In this document: positions 37,301-45,322 of the stretch, piece by piece
Numbering within the stretch: position 1 is the stretch's first letter
How the letters are laid out: every line of letters begins with the position of its first letter
NCBI RefSeq assembly: GCF_001613305.1
Contig: NZ_BDCC01000010.1
Span: 94,047 to 158,046 of the forward strand
Source of the DNA: Nocardia vaccinii NBRC 15922
GTDB taxonomy: Bacteria; Actinomycetota; Actinomycetes; Mycobacteriales; Mycobacteriaceae
DNA: 64,000 nucleotides
Direction of reading: 5' to 3'
Notes under the pieces: generated by a model
Database searches by the model: none
The model's input: only the letters and a program-made list of their open reading frames with translations
Told to the model about the DNA's origin: nothing
Program-made: the position numbers and the translations under genes

Positions 37301-38068
37301 ATGGCCGAATGGAGTTGGGAGCCCGATGATTTCGCTGCCCTGTGGCTCGGCGAGGCGCGCGATCGGCTGCCGAGCCCGCTGAGCTACACCAGCCGCTTCC
37401 CGACCCAGGACGAGGTCCGTTCGCACCGTCGGCAGGTGCACGGCCGGTACGACGCGGACGAACGCAACCTCATCGAACTCGCCTTCCAGACCCTGACCGA
37501 GGCCGATCTGCGCATCCAGATTCTCGGGCAGTCCACGACGCTCGGCCGCGGCAAGCCGAAGGATTACCGAATCATCGGCGCGCGAACGAGATTCAACGCG
37601 ATGATGCTCACCCAGACGGCCGATCCCGGGCCCCGGGACAGCATCGACGGCACTGTGCGCTGCCGCCTGTTCCGGACCGAACAGCTGGCCTCCCGCTTGG
37701 CGACCATCGTGCCGTCCTTTCCACCGGGCCGGGAAAAGCCGGAGACCTTCCACCTGGAGGACATCCGCCGGCCCGCCCAGGGTTTCAGCCGCAATACCCC
37801 CCGCGACCGCTACGACCGCATATCCCGGCGTCCCGTCGACGGCGGTGGCAGCGCGGAGCTGTTCACCGGATCGATCTTCCACACCCTCGATCCGTGGTAC
37901 GCCGTCCATTGGGTCGATATCGCCCGAGACGGCCGCTACCTGCAACAACGCACCCGGGAGCATCTCACCGTGCGCCCCGCCAGCCCGCAGGACCTCACCA
38001 CGACTTTGGAAACCTGGATCGAACGAGCCCTCCAGCGTCTCCGTGAAGACGAACCCGACACGTGGTGA
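37301..38068 (+). CDS. ESX secretion-associated chaperone EspG
   Basis: A 255-residue protein with the EspG pattern: W-x-W-EPDDFAALWL at the start, SPLSYTSRF, DERNLIELAFQTLTEADLRIQILG in the first half (residues about 52-77; region), and a GSIFHTLDPWYAVHWVDI strand near 190. EspG proteins bind PE-PPE dimers and present them to the ESX machinery. The gene is 122 bases after the PPE-like gene, which is its likely client. The ATG at 37301 is preferred over 37283 because AAGGATG lies upstream and the family starts here. Confidence 0.8.
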   Translation: MAEWSWEPDDFAALWLGEARDRLPSPLSYTSRFPTQDEVRSHRRQVHGRYDADERNLIELAFQTLTEADLRIQILGQSTTLGRGKPKDYRIIGARTRFNAMMLTQTADPGPRDSIDGTVRCRLFRTEQLASRLATIVPSFPPGREKPETFHLEDIRRPAQGFSRNTPRDRYDRISRRPVDGGGSAELFTGSIFHTLDPWYAVHWVDIARDGRYLQQRTREHLTVRPASPQDLTTTLETWIERALQRLREDEPDTW

Positions 38069-38258
38069 GAGCCGCGGCCGTGGACCGGCGTCGCCATATG
38101 GCGATGAAAGCGTCGAACACCGATATCGAGCGGGTGGAGTTGATACCCGCCGCGGCCTTGTTCCGATCGGCTGGGCGCTGGGCAGCGTGGCGGAAAACGG
38201 TTGAGGGCCAGCCGAATACAGTGAACCGGCCCTCACCGGCAACCAATGCGACCCGGCG

Positions 38259-39047
38259 TTACCCGCCGCGAACCGACGTGTCGATGAGACCGAACATCTC
38301 ACCCTGCGGCGCCACGACCGTCGCCATCCTTCCGGCCGGTGAATCGGTCGGAGGCATCAGCACGGTCCCGCCCAGTTCCGCCACGCGCTGCACCGCGTCG
38401 TCGACCCCGTCGAACTGGAACCAGGTCAGCCAGTGGGCGGGCATCGGCTCGCCGGGCATGCGGGTGTCGTCGTTCATGCCACCCACCCCCTCGGTACCGC
38501 CGGGCGGGATGAACATCGCGTATCGCATATTCGCGTCGTCGCTGACATCGGCATAGGTGTAGCCGAAAACGTCGGCGTAGAACTGTTTCGCCACGTCGAA
38601 CTGGCGGGTGTGCAATTCGTTCCAGCAGTACGCGCCGTGCTGGTTGTAGGCGGCGGAGCCGTTGTGTGCGCGAGCCTGCCAGAGACCGAACACAGCGCCG
38701 CCGGGATCCGCCAGGACCGCCATTCGGCCCCCGTCGAGTACGTCGAACGGCGGCATCAGCACCTGGCCGCCCGCGGCGACAGCCCGCCTGGTCACAGCCT
38801 CACTGTCCTCGGTGGCGAAATAGGTGGTCCATACCGAGGGCATGCCGGGCTGCGGCTTGGGGCCGATTCCGGCAACGTCGGCGCCGTTCATCGATGCCAT
38901 GATGTATCCGCCGGAATCCGGCCCGCTGTCCTGGACTTCCCAGCCGAACAGGGTGGAGTAGAACTCGCTCGCCTTGATCGGGTCATCAACTTGGCAGTCG
39001 ACCCAACACGGGGTCCCCGCCGGCCAAGACGTGTCGCGCACAGGCAT
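38259..39047 (-). CDS. Two-domain VOC-family protein
   Basis: The 262-residue protein contains two glyoxalase-like domains: GTPCWVDCQVDDPIKASEFYSTLFGWE (residues about 12-38; region) and GAYCWNELHTRQFDVAKQFYADVFGY from about residue 140. Each is followed by a strand such as GGRMAVLADPGGAVFGLW or AGRMATVVAPQGEMFGLI. Such proteins are often called glyoxalase or hydrolase CFP30B-like; the substrate is unknown. The ATG at 39047 has GGAGAGATCT upstream. No clear operon partner. Confidence 0.8.
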   Translation of the reverse strand: MPVRDTSWPAGTPCWVDCQVDDPIKASEFYSTLFGWEVQDSGPDSGGYIMASMNGADVAGIGPKPQPGMPSVWTTYFATEDSEAVTRRAVAAGGQVLMPPFDVLDGGRMAVLADPGGAVFGLWQARAHNGSAAYNQHGAYCWNELHTRQFDVAKQFYADVFGYTYADVSDDANMRYAMFIPPGGTEGVGGMNDDTRMPGEPMPAHWLTWFQFDGVDDAVQRVAELGGTVLMPPTDSPAGRMATVVAPQGEMFGLIDTSVRGG

Positions 39048-39193
39048 AGATCTCTCCGTTCTGTGGTTGCGAACTTGTCTGCGATACCTCGAAGAGCAGA
39101 ATCGATCATAGCCAACACGAGACCGCACGGTCTTCGATACCCGGGCACGCGACCAGCGGGGTTCGCGCTGTTCGGCACGGATCGCCGACAGGC

Positions 39194-39562
39194 TCAGCCG
39201 AGGAACCGCCCGATCGCGACGAAGGCCGCGAGCAACAGCAGAAACACGTTGGCGGGCAAGGGTTGTCGCTCGTTGCGAGTCAGGTGCACGCGCATCGCGA
39301 GGATCTGCACCAGCACCAGGCCGACCGCGGCGACCGGCGTCAGGATGGGAGCGATTCCGGTCAGCTCGGGCAGGACAACGCCGAGTGCGCCGAGGATCTC
39401 GACCGCGCCGACCGCCTTCACCGCTACATCGGAGTTGTCCTTCATCCAATCCAGCCGCCCCGTCGCCACGAGTTGCTCGCGCGACCGCACCACCTTCAGC
39501 CCACCGGCGACCAGATAGGCGATCGCGAGCAGGCCCTGCGCTGTCCACAGCGTGATGTTCAC
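39194..39562 (-). CDS. DoxX-family membrane protein
   Basis: A 122-residue protein with four membrane segments, starting WTAQGLLAIAYLVAGGLKVV and including GAVEILGALGVVLPELTG and NVFLLLLAAFVAIGRFLG, the small DoxX/DoxD-like form. It may be part of membrane redox or detoxification. It is divergent from an HxlR regulator at 39668, which may control it. The spacer of 105 bases must contain both promoters. Confidence 0.8.
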   Translation of the reverse strand: MNITLWTAQGLLAIAYLVAGGLKVVRSREQLVATGRLDWMKDNSDVAVKAVGAVEILGALGVVLPELTGIAPILTPVAAVGLVLVQILAMRVHLTRNERQPLPANVFLLLLAAFVAIGRFLG

Positions 39563-39667
39563 CGTATTCCCCGATCCTCACCGTCAGTACGTGGTCATAT
39601 CGTGGGTGAACGTCGATGCGGCGACAAAAGGCACATGCGTGTATGTGTCCAGGAAGGAAGCCTCGGT

Positions 39668-40054
39668 ATGACGCAAGTCACACGAAAGACGGTGCGGATA
39701 CCCGAAGGCGGCGCGGTCCGGGAAGTGCTGGATCGGATCGGCGACAAGTGGAGCCTGCTGGTGATCGGCACGCTGCGCGAGGGGCCGATGCGATTCGGCG
39801 ACCTACGTCGGGCCGTAGCGGGCATCTCCCAGCGAATGCTCACCCTGACACTCGCCCACCTGGTCGAGGACGGCCTGGTCAGCCGCACTGCTTACGCCGA
39901 GGTGCCACCCCGGGTCGAATACGAACTGACCGCGCTCGGGCGCACGCTGCTACCGCTGCTGGTCTCCCTCGCCGAGTGGGCCATGGCCCACCGCGACGAG
40001 ATCAACGCCAACCGCCCGGCACAGATCCAGGACGAAACACCCTCCGAGAGCTGA
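39668..40054 (+). CDS. HxlR-family regulator
   Basis: The 128-residue protein is a single winged-helix HxlR domain: VREVLDRIGDKWSLLVIGTL, GPMRFGDLRRAVAGISQRML, LTLAHLVEDGLVSRTAYAEVPPRVEY (residues about 60-85; region), YELTALGRTLLPLL. It has no conserved redox Cys. It is divergent from the DoxX gene, a pairing often seen with HxlR control of stress genes. The ATG at 39668 follows GGAAGCCTCGGT. Confidence 0.85.
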   Translation: MTQVTRKTVRIPEGGAVREVLDRIGDKWSLLVIGTLREGPMRFGDLRRAVAGISQRMLTLTLAHLVEDGLVSRTAYAEVPPRVEYELTALGRTLLPLLVSLAEWAMAHRDEINANRPAQIQDETPSES

Positions 40055-40084
40055 TTCGCGCATTCCCCGGAAGGTCGTGCCGGG

Positions 40085-40879
40085 CTACGCCCGCTGGCTA
40101 CTGACCGAGACCACCTCGCCGGTCATGTACGAGGTGTAGTCACTGGCGAGCATGGCGATGGTGGCGGCCACTTCCCAGGGTTCGGCGGCGCGACCGAAAG
40201 CTTCTCCGGCGGCCAGGCGATCCAGGAGTTCGGTGGAGGAAACCTTGTCCAGGAACGGGTGTCGGGCAATGCTCGGAGCCACGGCGTTGATGCGAACGCC
40301 CAGGTCCGCGGCTTCCACCGCACTGCAGCGGGTCAGGGCCATGACACCGGCCTTGGCGGCGGCGTAGTGGGCCTGACCGTGCTGGGCGCGCCAGCCCAGA
40401 ACGCTGGCGTTGTTGACGATGACGCCGCCGTGCCCGGCCTCGCGGAAGTACTTCAGGGCCGCGCGAGTGCAACGGAACGTGCCGTTGAGGGTGATGTCCA
40501 GGACGCGGTCCCACTGCTCGTCGGTCATGTCGACGACCGGCGTCTCACCGCCCAATCCGGCGTTGTTGACCAGAATGTCGATGCGCCCCAACGCTTTCGC
40601 GGCCGCGGCGATCAGCTCGTCCACCTGCTCGGAACTGGTGACGTCGCAGACCGCCGAAGCCACCCGGCGCTGCGGATAGGCCGCGGCCAACTCCTCCTCG
40701 GTCTGCTTCAAACGCCGCTCGTGCCAGTCGGATACGACGACGTCGGCGCCTTCGTCGAGCATGCGGCGCGCGGTGGCCGATCCGATCCCGGTCCCCGCCG
40801 CGGCGGTGATCACCGCAATCCTCCCGGCCAGCAGCCCGTGTCCCGAAACCGGCTGCGGCGCAACAGAAAGATCCGTCAC
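40085..40879 (-). CDS. Short-chain dehydrogenase (Rv3559c-like)
   Basis: A 264-residue SDR with TAAAGTGIG near residue 25, NNAG at about 113, and the catalytic YAAAK motif (residue about 177, in AQHGQAHYAAAKAG). It is next to fadE30 on the same strand, as Rv3559c is next to fadE30 (Rv3560c). It is therefore probably a steroid ring C/D hydroxyacyl-CoA dehydrogenase co-transcribed with fadE30 over a 77-base gap. The substrate is not established. Confidence 0.8.
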   Translation of the reverse strand: MTDLSVAPQPVSGHGLLAGRIAVITAAAGTGIGSATARRMLDEGADVVVSDWHERRLKQTEEELAAAYPQRRVASAVCDVTSSEQVDELIAAAAKALGRIDILVNNAGLGGETPVVDMTDEQWDRVLDITLNGTFRCTRAALKYFREAGHGGVIVNNASVLGWRAQHGQAHYAAAKAGVMALTRCSAVEAADLGVRINAVAPSIARHPFLDKVSSTELLDRLAAGEAFGRAAEPWEVAATIAMLASDYTSYMTGEVVSVSSQRA

Positions 40880-40956
40880 TGTGATTCCTCCAGGTCTGAT
40901 CGGATCTTCACATCCGATCGGTCGATCCGGCCGGGTGCGGCCGGTCCGGTCAAGGG

Positions 40957-42318
40957 TCAGCGGGCCTCACGCGGGAGGCCGAGCACGCGTTCGGAGATGA
41001 TGTTGCGCTGCACCTCGTTCGAACCGCCGTAGATGGTGTCCGCGCGGCTGAACAGGAACAGTCGCTGCCATTCGTTCAGGTCGTCCGCCGGCGGCCGACC
41101 GGCGGGCCCGGAGGCGGCAGCTTGCGTAACCACGGAAGGCCCCGGGAGGCCGCCCATCGGACTCTGCGCGATCAGGCCCGGGGCGCCGAGTACGTCCATG
41201 GCGAGTTCGCCGAGGTCGCGATGCCAGTTGGCCCACAACAACTTCGAGACCGACGCCTGTCCGGCTGCCGCCGCACTCGGGTCAGGCCTGGAGGCGGCAG
41301 CTTGCGTAACCACGGAAGGCCCCCGAGTGCCGCCGTTCGACACTGCGCGGGCGTCGACGTTCTCGTGCGCGGATGCCAAGGTGCGCAACGCATGTGCCCG
41401 CAGCACGCGCAGACCCACCCACGCCTGATCGATGCGTTCGGCGATCACCGGATTCTGCAACGCGCCGTTGTCGCGAGCGATCGCCTCCAGATCGGCCAGC
41501 TCCCGGGCGAACCGGATCTGTTGTCCGACAGTGGAAATGCCGCGCTCGAAGGTCAGGGTGCCCATGGCCACGCCCCAGCCCTTACCCGGCTCGCCGACCA
41601 CGAGACTCGCCTCGGTGCGGGCGTCGTCGAAGAACACCTCGTTGAATTCGGCCGTGCCGGTGAGCTGGATGATCGGGCGCACCTCGACGCCGTCCTGCTT
41701 CATCGGCACCAGCAGATACGACAGGCCGTGATGCCGGCTCGATCCCGGTTCGGTGCGCGCGATGACGAAACACCAGTCCGCCAGATGCGCCAGCGAGGTC
41801 CAGATCTTCTGACCGTTGATCCGCCACTCGTCACCCTCGAGCCGCGCCGAGGTGGTCACCGCGGCCAGGTCGGAACCGGCCCCCGGCTCGGAATAACCCT
41901 GACACCATAGTTCGGTGACCGAGCGGATGCCGGGCAGGAAGCGCTGCTTCTGCTCCTCGGTGCCGAACGCCAGCAGCGTCGGCCCGAGCAGCTCCTCACC
42001 CAGATGCGACACGCGGCTGGGCGCATCGGCCTTGGCGTATTCCTCGTGGAAGATCACCTGCTGGCGCAGGGTCGCGTCGCGGCCGCCGTACTGTTCTGGC
42101 CAGCCCAGGCAGGTCCAACCGGCCGCGGCCAGGTGGCGGTCCCATTCGAGCCGCTCGTCGAACGCCTCGTGCTCGCGACCGGGCCCACCCAGTCCGCGCA
42201 GCTCGCGGAACTCGCCCTCGAGGTTCTCGACCAGCCATTCGCGCACGTCGGCGCGGAACTTCAGATCCGCGGAGGTATCGCTACCGGCCGCGGCATCGGG
42301 GGTCTGGATCACACTCAC
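40957..42318 (-). CDS. fadE30: Acyl-CoA dehydrogenase FadE30, enlarged by two repeat insertions
   Basis: The 453-residue protein is an acyl-CoA dehydrogenase of the FadE30 (Rv3560c) type: AGWTCLGWPEQYGGRDATL, WCQGYSEPGAGSDLA, GQKIWTSLAHLADW, and the C-terminal DTIYGGSNEVQRNIISERVL. It is much longer than M. tuberculosis FadE30 (about 385). The excess includes two copies of the repeat element in surface-loop positions: GPSVVTQAAASRPD (residues about 330-349) and GPSVVTQAAASGPA (about 389-410). It probably dehydrogenates a CoA ester of the HIP pathway. A GTG at 42318 starts it (alternative 42312). It is divergent from fadD3 across a KstR2 box. Confidence 0.88.
   Translation of the reverse strand: MSVIQTPDAAAGSDTSADLKFRADVREWLVENLEGEFRELRGLGGPGREHEAFDERLEWDRHLAAAGWTCLGWPEQYGGRDATLRQQVIFHEEYAKADAPSRVSHLGEELLGPTLLAFGTEEQKQRFLPGIRSVTELWCQGYSEPGAGSDLAAVTTSARLEGDEWRINGQKIWTSLAHLADWCFVIARTEPGSSRHHGLSYLLVPMKQDGVEVRPIIQLTGTAEFNEVFFDDARTEASLVVGEPGKGWGVAMGTLTFERGISTVGQQIRFARELADLEAIARDNGALQNPVIAERIDQAWVGLRVLRAHALRTLASAHENVDARAVSNGGTRGPSVVTQAAASRPDPSAAAAGQASVSKLLWANWHRDLGELAMDVLGAPGLIAQSPMGGLPGPSVVTQAAASGPAGRPPADDLNEWQRLFLFSRADTIYGGSNEVQRNIISERVLGLPREAR
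41090..41154 (+). repeat. Element family 1, copy b (in fadE30)
   Basis: The core 41104-41143 has GGCCC-type pairing ends and the conserved GCAGCTTGCGTAACCACGG. The outer arms GGCGGCC (41090-41096) and GGCCGCC (41148-41154) pair perfectly. It is read on the minus strand in frame as PSVVTQAAASGPA. Confidence 0.9.
41273..41330 (+). repeat. Element family 1, copy c (in fadE30)
   Basis: The core 41284-41323 differs from copy b at two bases. The arms GCACTCGGG (41273-41281) and CCCGAGTGC (41322-41330) pair perfectly and are unrelated to those of copy b, 180 bases away in the same gene. Read in frame as GPSVVTQAAASRPD. Confidence 0.9.
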
Positions 42319-42334
42319 TCCGGTAGAGTAACCT

Positions 42335-42348
42335 ACCAAGCACTTGCT
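42335..42348. promoter_or_regulatory. Predicted KstR2 operator, fadE30 / fadD3
   Basis: ACCAAGCACTTGCT, identical to the box at 11108 and fitting the KstR2 consensus at all fixed bases, lies between the divergent fadE30 and fadD3 starts. Confidence 0.85.
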
Positions 42349-42395
42349 TTGTAGACCGACAGTTTCGAAACGCGGCTCGCCGCGGGAGGACGCCC

Positions 42396-43964
42396 GTGAC
42401 CACCCTTTCGCAGACCACCCCCCGGGCCCTGCACGATGCGGCGCGCGCCTACGGCGACGCACCGGCCGTCCACGACGGCGAGGTGCAGCTGAGCTGGATC
42501 CAGCTGCTCGACCAGGTCCAAGAGGTCGCGGGCGCGCTGATCGCCCGCGGCGTGCGGCGCGGCGACCGCATCTCGATCTGGGCCCCGAACACGTATCACT
42601 GGGTCGTCGCCGCGCTCGCCTCGCATTACACCGGCGCGGCGCTGGTCCCGCTGAACACCCGGTACGTCGCCGATGAGGCCATCGATGTGCTCGAGCGGGT
42701 GCACGCCAAGGCGCTGTTCATCTCGGGCCCATTCCTCGGGCGCGATCGGCTGGCCGAATTGCGAACTGCGGCACCGGATCTGGATATCGAGACGATCATC
42801 GTTATGCCGGTGGAACCCGCCGAGTGGAGTTCGGAAGGCACGGGCTCGGATACGGCGGTGCTGCCCTGGTCCGAACTGGCCGCGGTATCGGCGGGAGTCT
42901 CCCGCGAGGACGTCCTCGCGCGCGGGGAATCGGTTGATCCCGAGGATATTTCGGACATCCTGTTCACCTCGGGCACCACCGGTCGCAGCAAGGGCACCCT
43001 CGTCGCGCACCGGCAGGCGCTGAGCGTGGTCCGCGCGTGGGTGGCGTGCTCGACGTTGCACAGCGAGGACCGATACCTGGTCATTCCGCCGTTCTTCCAC
43101 AACTTCGGTTACAAGGCCGCGATGCTCGCCTGTCTGGTGACCGGCGCGACCATCGTGCCGCAGGCGAGTTTCGATGTGCCGCAGGCGATGCGGATGGTGC
43201 ACGAGTTGCGGATCACCGTGCTGACCGGTCCCCCGACGATCTACCAGACCATCCTGGACCACCCCGCCCGCGCGGATTTCGACCTGAGCAGCCTGCGGGT
43301 CGCGGTCACCGGCGCGGCGACCGTTCCGGTGGTGCTGATCGAAAGAATGCGCGGCGAACTGGAATTCGACGTCGTGGTCACCGCTTACGGGCTGTCCGAA
43401 TCCGCCGGATTCGGCACCATGTGCCGGCCCGACGACGACGCGGAGACGGTCGCCAACACCTCCGGCGGCCCGATCGCGGACTTCGAGGTGCGCATAGGCG
43501 ACCAGGGCGAAGTTCTGCTGCGCGGGCCCAACGTCATGCTGGGCTACCTGGACGATCCCGAGAACACCGCCAAGACCATCGATTCCGGGGGCTGGCTGCA
43601 CACCGGCGATGTCGGCGTCCTCGACGAGCGCGGCTATCTGAAGATCACCGACCGGCTCAAGGACCTCTACATCAGCGGCGGATTCAATGTCTATCCCGCC
43701 GAGGTCGAACAGGTCCTGGCCCGCTTGGACGGCGTCGCGGACTCCGCGGTGATCGGCGCGCCGGACGAGCGCATGGGTGAAGTCGGCAAGGCGTTCATCG
43801 TGCGGCGTCCGGGCTCGACGCTCACCGCCGAGGACGTGATCGCGCACGCGAAGCAGACGCTCGCCAATTTCAAGGTCCCGCGCTATGTGGAGTTCCGCGA
43901 CGAACTGCCCTACAGCGCGGCCGGGAAAGTGCTCAAACGGCAACTACGCGAAGAGAAATCGTGA
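42396..43964 (+). CDS. fadD3: FadD3, HIP-CoA ligase
   Basis: A 522-residue acyl-CoA synthetase. It has the P-loop TSGTTGRSKGTL, the YGLSES motif, GWLHTGDVGVL, and the C-terminal lysine motif SAAGKVLKRQLR. It occupies the fadD3 (Rv3561) place between fadE30 and fadE31. FadD3 activates HIP, the remnant of rings C and D, with ATP and CoA, starting the last stage of the pathway; HIP-CoA is the KstR2 effector. The GTG at 42396 has GGGAGGAC upstream. A leader ORF with a repeat copy lies between it and fadE31. Confidence 0.92.
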   Translation: MTTLSQTTPRALHDAARAYGDAPAVHDGEVQLSWIQLLDQVQEVAGALIARGVRRGDRISIWAPNTYHWVVAALASHYTGAALVPLNTRYVADEAIDVLERVHAKALFISGPFLGRDRLAELRTAAPDLDIETIIVMPVEPAEWSSEGTGSDTAVLPWSELAAVSAGVSREDVLARGESVDPEDISDILFTSGTTGRSKGTLVAHRQALSVVRAWVACSTLHSEDRYLVIPPFFHNFGYKAAMLACLVTGATIVPQASFDVPQAMRMVHELRITVLTGPPTIYQTILDHPARADFDLSSLRVAVTGAATVPVVLIERMRGELEFDVVVTAYGLSESAGFGTMCRPDDDAETVANTSGGPIADFEVRIGDQGEVLLRGPNVMLGYLDDPENTAKTIDSGGWLHTGDVGVLDERGYLKITDRLKDLYISGGFNVYPAEVEQVLARLDGVADSAVIGAPDERMGEVGKAFIVRRPGSTLTAEDVIAHAKQTLANFKVPRYVEFRDELPYSAAGKVLKRQLREEKS

Positions 43965-43971
43965 CCGGTCG

Positions 43972-44088
43972 ATGAAGACCACCGCCACCGTACCCACCGA
44001 GTCCGATCGCGGCGCTCGCGAGCCCTTCGTGGTTACCCGAGCCGCCGCCGGACCTGACGCGAGCACCGCAGAGAACAGGGCGAATTAG
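43972..44088 (+). CDS. Leader ORF containing a repeat copy, fused by frame to fadE31
   Basis: A 38-codon frame, MKTTATVPTESDRGAREPF at the start with VVTRAAAGPD inside, ends in a TAG (44086-44088) directly before the ATG of fadE31 and in the same frame. It starts eight bases after the fadD3 stop. It may be translated as a leader, be an N-terminal extension cut off by the amber codon, or be only by-product of the inserted element. There is no recognised family. Confidence 0.45.
   Translation: MKTTATVPTESDRGAREPFVVTRAAAGPDASTAENRAN
44009..44069 (-). repeat. Element family 1, copy d (fadD3-fadE31)
   Basis: The arms GCGGCGCTCGCG (44009-44020) and CGCGAGCACCGC (44058-44069) pair over 12 positions with one G-T type mismatch. 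The core between them is degenerate, about three bases shorter than the others, and keeps GTGGTTAC. Orientation is opposite to copies a, b and c. Confidence 0.8.
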
Positions 44089-45294
44089 ATGGATCTCGAA
44101 CTCGATTCCGCCGCAGAGCAATTCCAGCTGGAGGTGCGTGAATTCCTGCGCGCCAACGTCCCGGCGACGCCACTGCCGTCGATGGACACCGAGGAGGGCT
44201 TCGAGGCGCACCGGCGCTGGGAGGCCACCCTGGCCCAGGCCCGGCTCTCGGTGGTCGCCTGGCCGCGCGAATACGGCGGACGCGATGTCTCCCTGCTGGA
44301 ATGGGTTCTGTTCGAGCAGGAGTACTACGCGGCCGGTGCGCCCGGACGCGTCAGCCAGAATGGGATCTTCCTGCTCGCACCGACGTTGTTCGAACACGGC
44401 ACGCCCGAGCAGCTCGCCCGGATCCTGCCGAGAATGGCTCGGGGAGAAGATATCTGGGCGCAGGCATGGTCCGAGCCCGAGGCGGGCAGCGATCTGGCCG
44501 GTATCCGGTCCAGCGCCAGACGCGCCGAGGGCGGCTGGGTGCTCAACGGGCAGAAGACCTGGAGTTCACGAGCCTCCTTCGCGGACTGGGGATTCGGGCT
44601 GTTCCGCAGCGATCCCGAGGCGGGGTCCGATTCGGGGGGTGCGGGTCCCTCCGTGGTTACGCAAGCTGCCGCCTCCGGGCCTGACCGCACCCCCCGGGGA
44701 CGTCATCGCGGGCTGACCTACGTGATGTTCCCGCTGTCCGCGGACGGGGTCACCGTGCGGCCGATCCCGCAGCTCGACGGCGAACCCGGCTTCGCGGAGA
44801 TCTTCCTGGACAACGTCTTCGTGCCCGACCGCGACGTCATCGGTGAGCCGAACGACGGCTGGCGCGTCGCGATGGCGACCTCCAGCAATGAGCGCGGACT
44901 GTCGCTGCGCAGTCCGGGCCGGTTCAGCGCTACTGCCGAACGGCTCATCGAACTGTGGCGTTCGAATACCGACGCGAGCGACACCGCGTCGCGAAATCGC
45001 GTGGTGGACGCCTGGATCGGGGCCGAGGCGTATCGGCTCAACACCTTCGCGACCGTCACCCGGCTGTCCGAGGGCGGCAAGCTCGGCGCGGAATCCTCGG
45101 TCAACAAGGTGTTCTGGTCCGACCTGGACATCGCCATGCACGAGACGGCCCTGGAACTGCTCGGCCCCGCCGCCGAACAGGAGAGCGCCTGGACCGATGG
45201 TTACCTGTTCTCCCTCGCGGGCCCGATCTACGCGGGCACCAACGAGATTCAGCGCAACATCATCGCCGAACGCCTGCTCGGCCTGCCCCGCTGA
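44089..45294 (+). CDS. fadE31: Acyl-CoA dehydrogenase FadE31
   Basis: A 401-residue acyl-CoA dehydrogenase. It has AWPREYGGRDVSLLEWVLFE, WAQAWSEPEAGSDLAGI, LNGQKTWSSRASFADWGF, and the C-terminal IYAGTNEIQRNIIAERLLGL. Gene order fadD3-fadE31-fadE32-fadE33 is that of Rv3561-Rv3564. It probably forms a heteromeric dehydrogenase with the short FadE32/33 partners in HIP breakdown. A repeat copy (residues about 182-203, GPSVVTQAAASGPDR) sits in a loop between FRSDPE and RHRGLTYVMF, a place where variation is common in the family. Confidence 0.88.
   Translation: MDLELDSAAEQFQLEVREFLRANVPATPLPSMDTEEGFEAHRRWEATLAQARLSVVAWPREYGGRDVSLLEWVLFEQEYYAAGAPGRVSQNGIFLLAPTLFEHGTPEQLARILPRMARGEDIWAQAWSEPEAGSDLAGIRSSARRAEGGWVLNGQKTWSSRASFADWGFGLFRSDPEAGSDSGGAGPSVVTQAAASGPDRTPRGRHRGLTYVMFPLSADGVTVRPIPQLDGEPGFAEIFLDNVFVPDRDVIGEPNDGWRVAMATSSNERGLSLRSPGRFSATAERLIELWRSNTDASDTASRNRVVDAWIGAEAYRLNTFATVTRLSEGGKLGAESSVNKVFWSDLDIAMHETALELLGPAAEQESAWTDGYLFSLAGPIYAGTNEIQRNIIAERLLGLPR
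44634..44695 (-). repeat. Element family 1, copy e (in fadE31)
   Basis: The core 44643-44682 carries CCGTGGTTACGCAAGCTGCC. The perfect 9-bp arms are GGGGGGTGC (44634-44642) and GCACCCCCC (44687-44695). It is translated on the plus strand as GPSVVTQAAASGPD. Confidence 0.9.
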
Positions 45295-45322
45295 ACTCGC
45301 CCGACCCCGATTGGACCGATCG

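Noticed and set aside
20000..39000. Prophage or integrative element
   Set aside because: No integrase, structural phage gene, tRNA target or attachment repeats were seen; the accessory genes look like separate small modules.
42333..43943. 536-codon minus-strand ORF opposite fadD3
   Set aside because: fadD3 has all its motifs; the antisense frame is Arg/Gly/Asp-rich without a fold.
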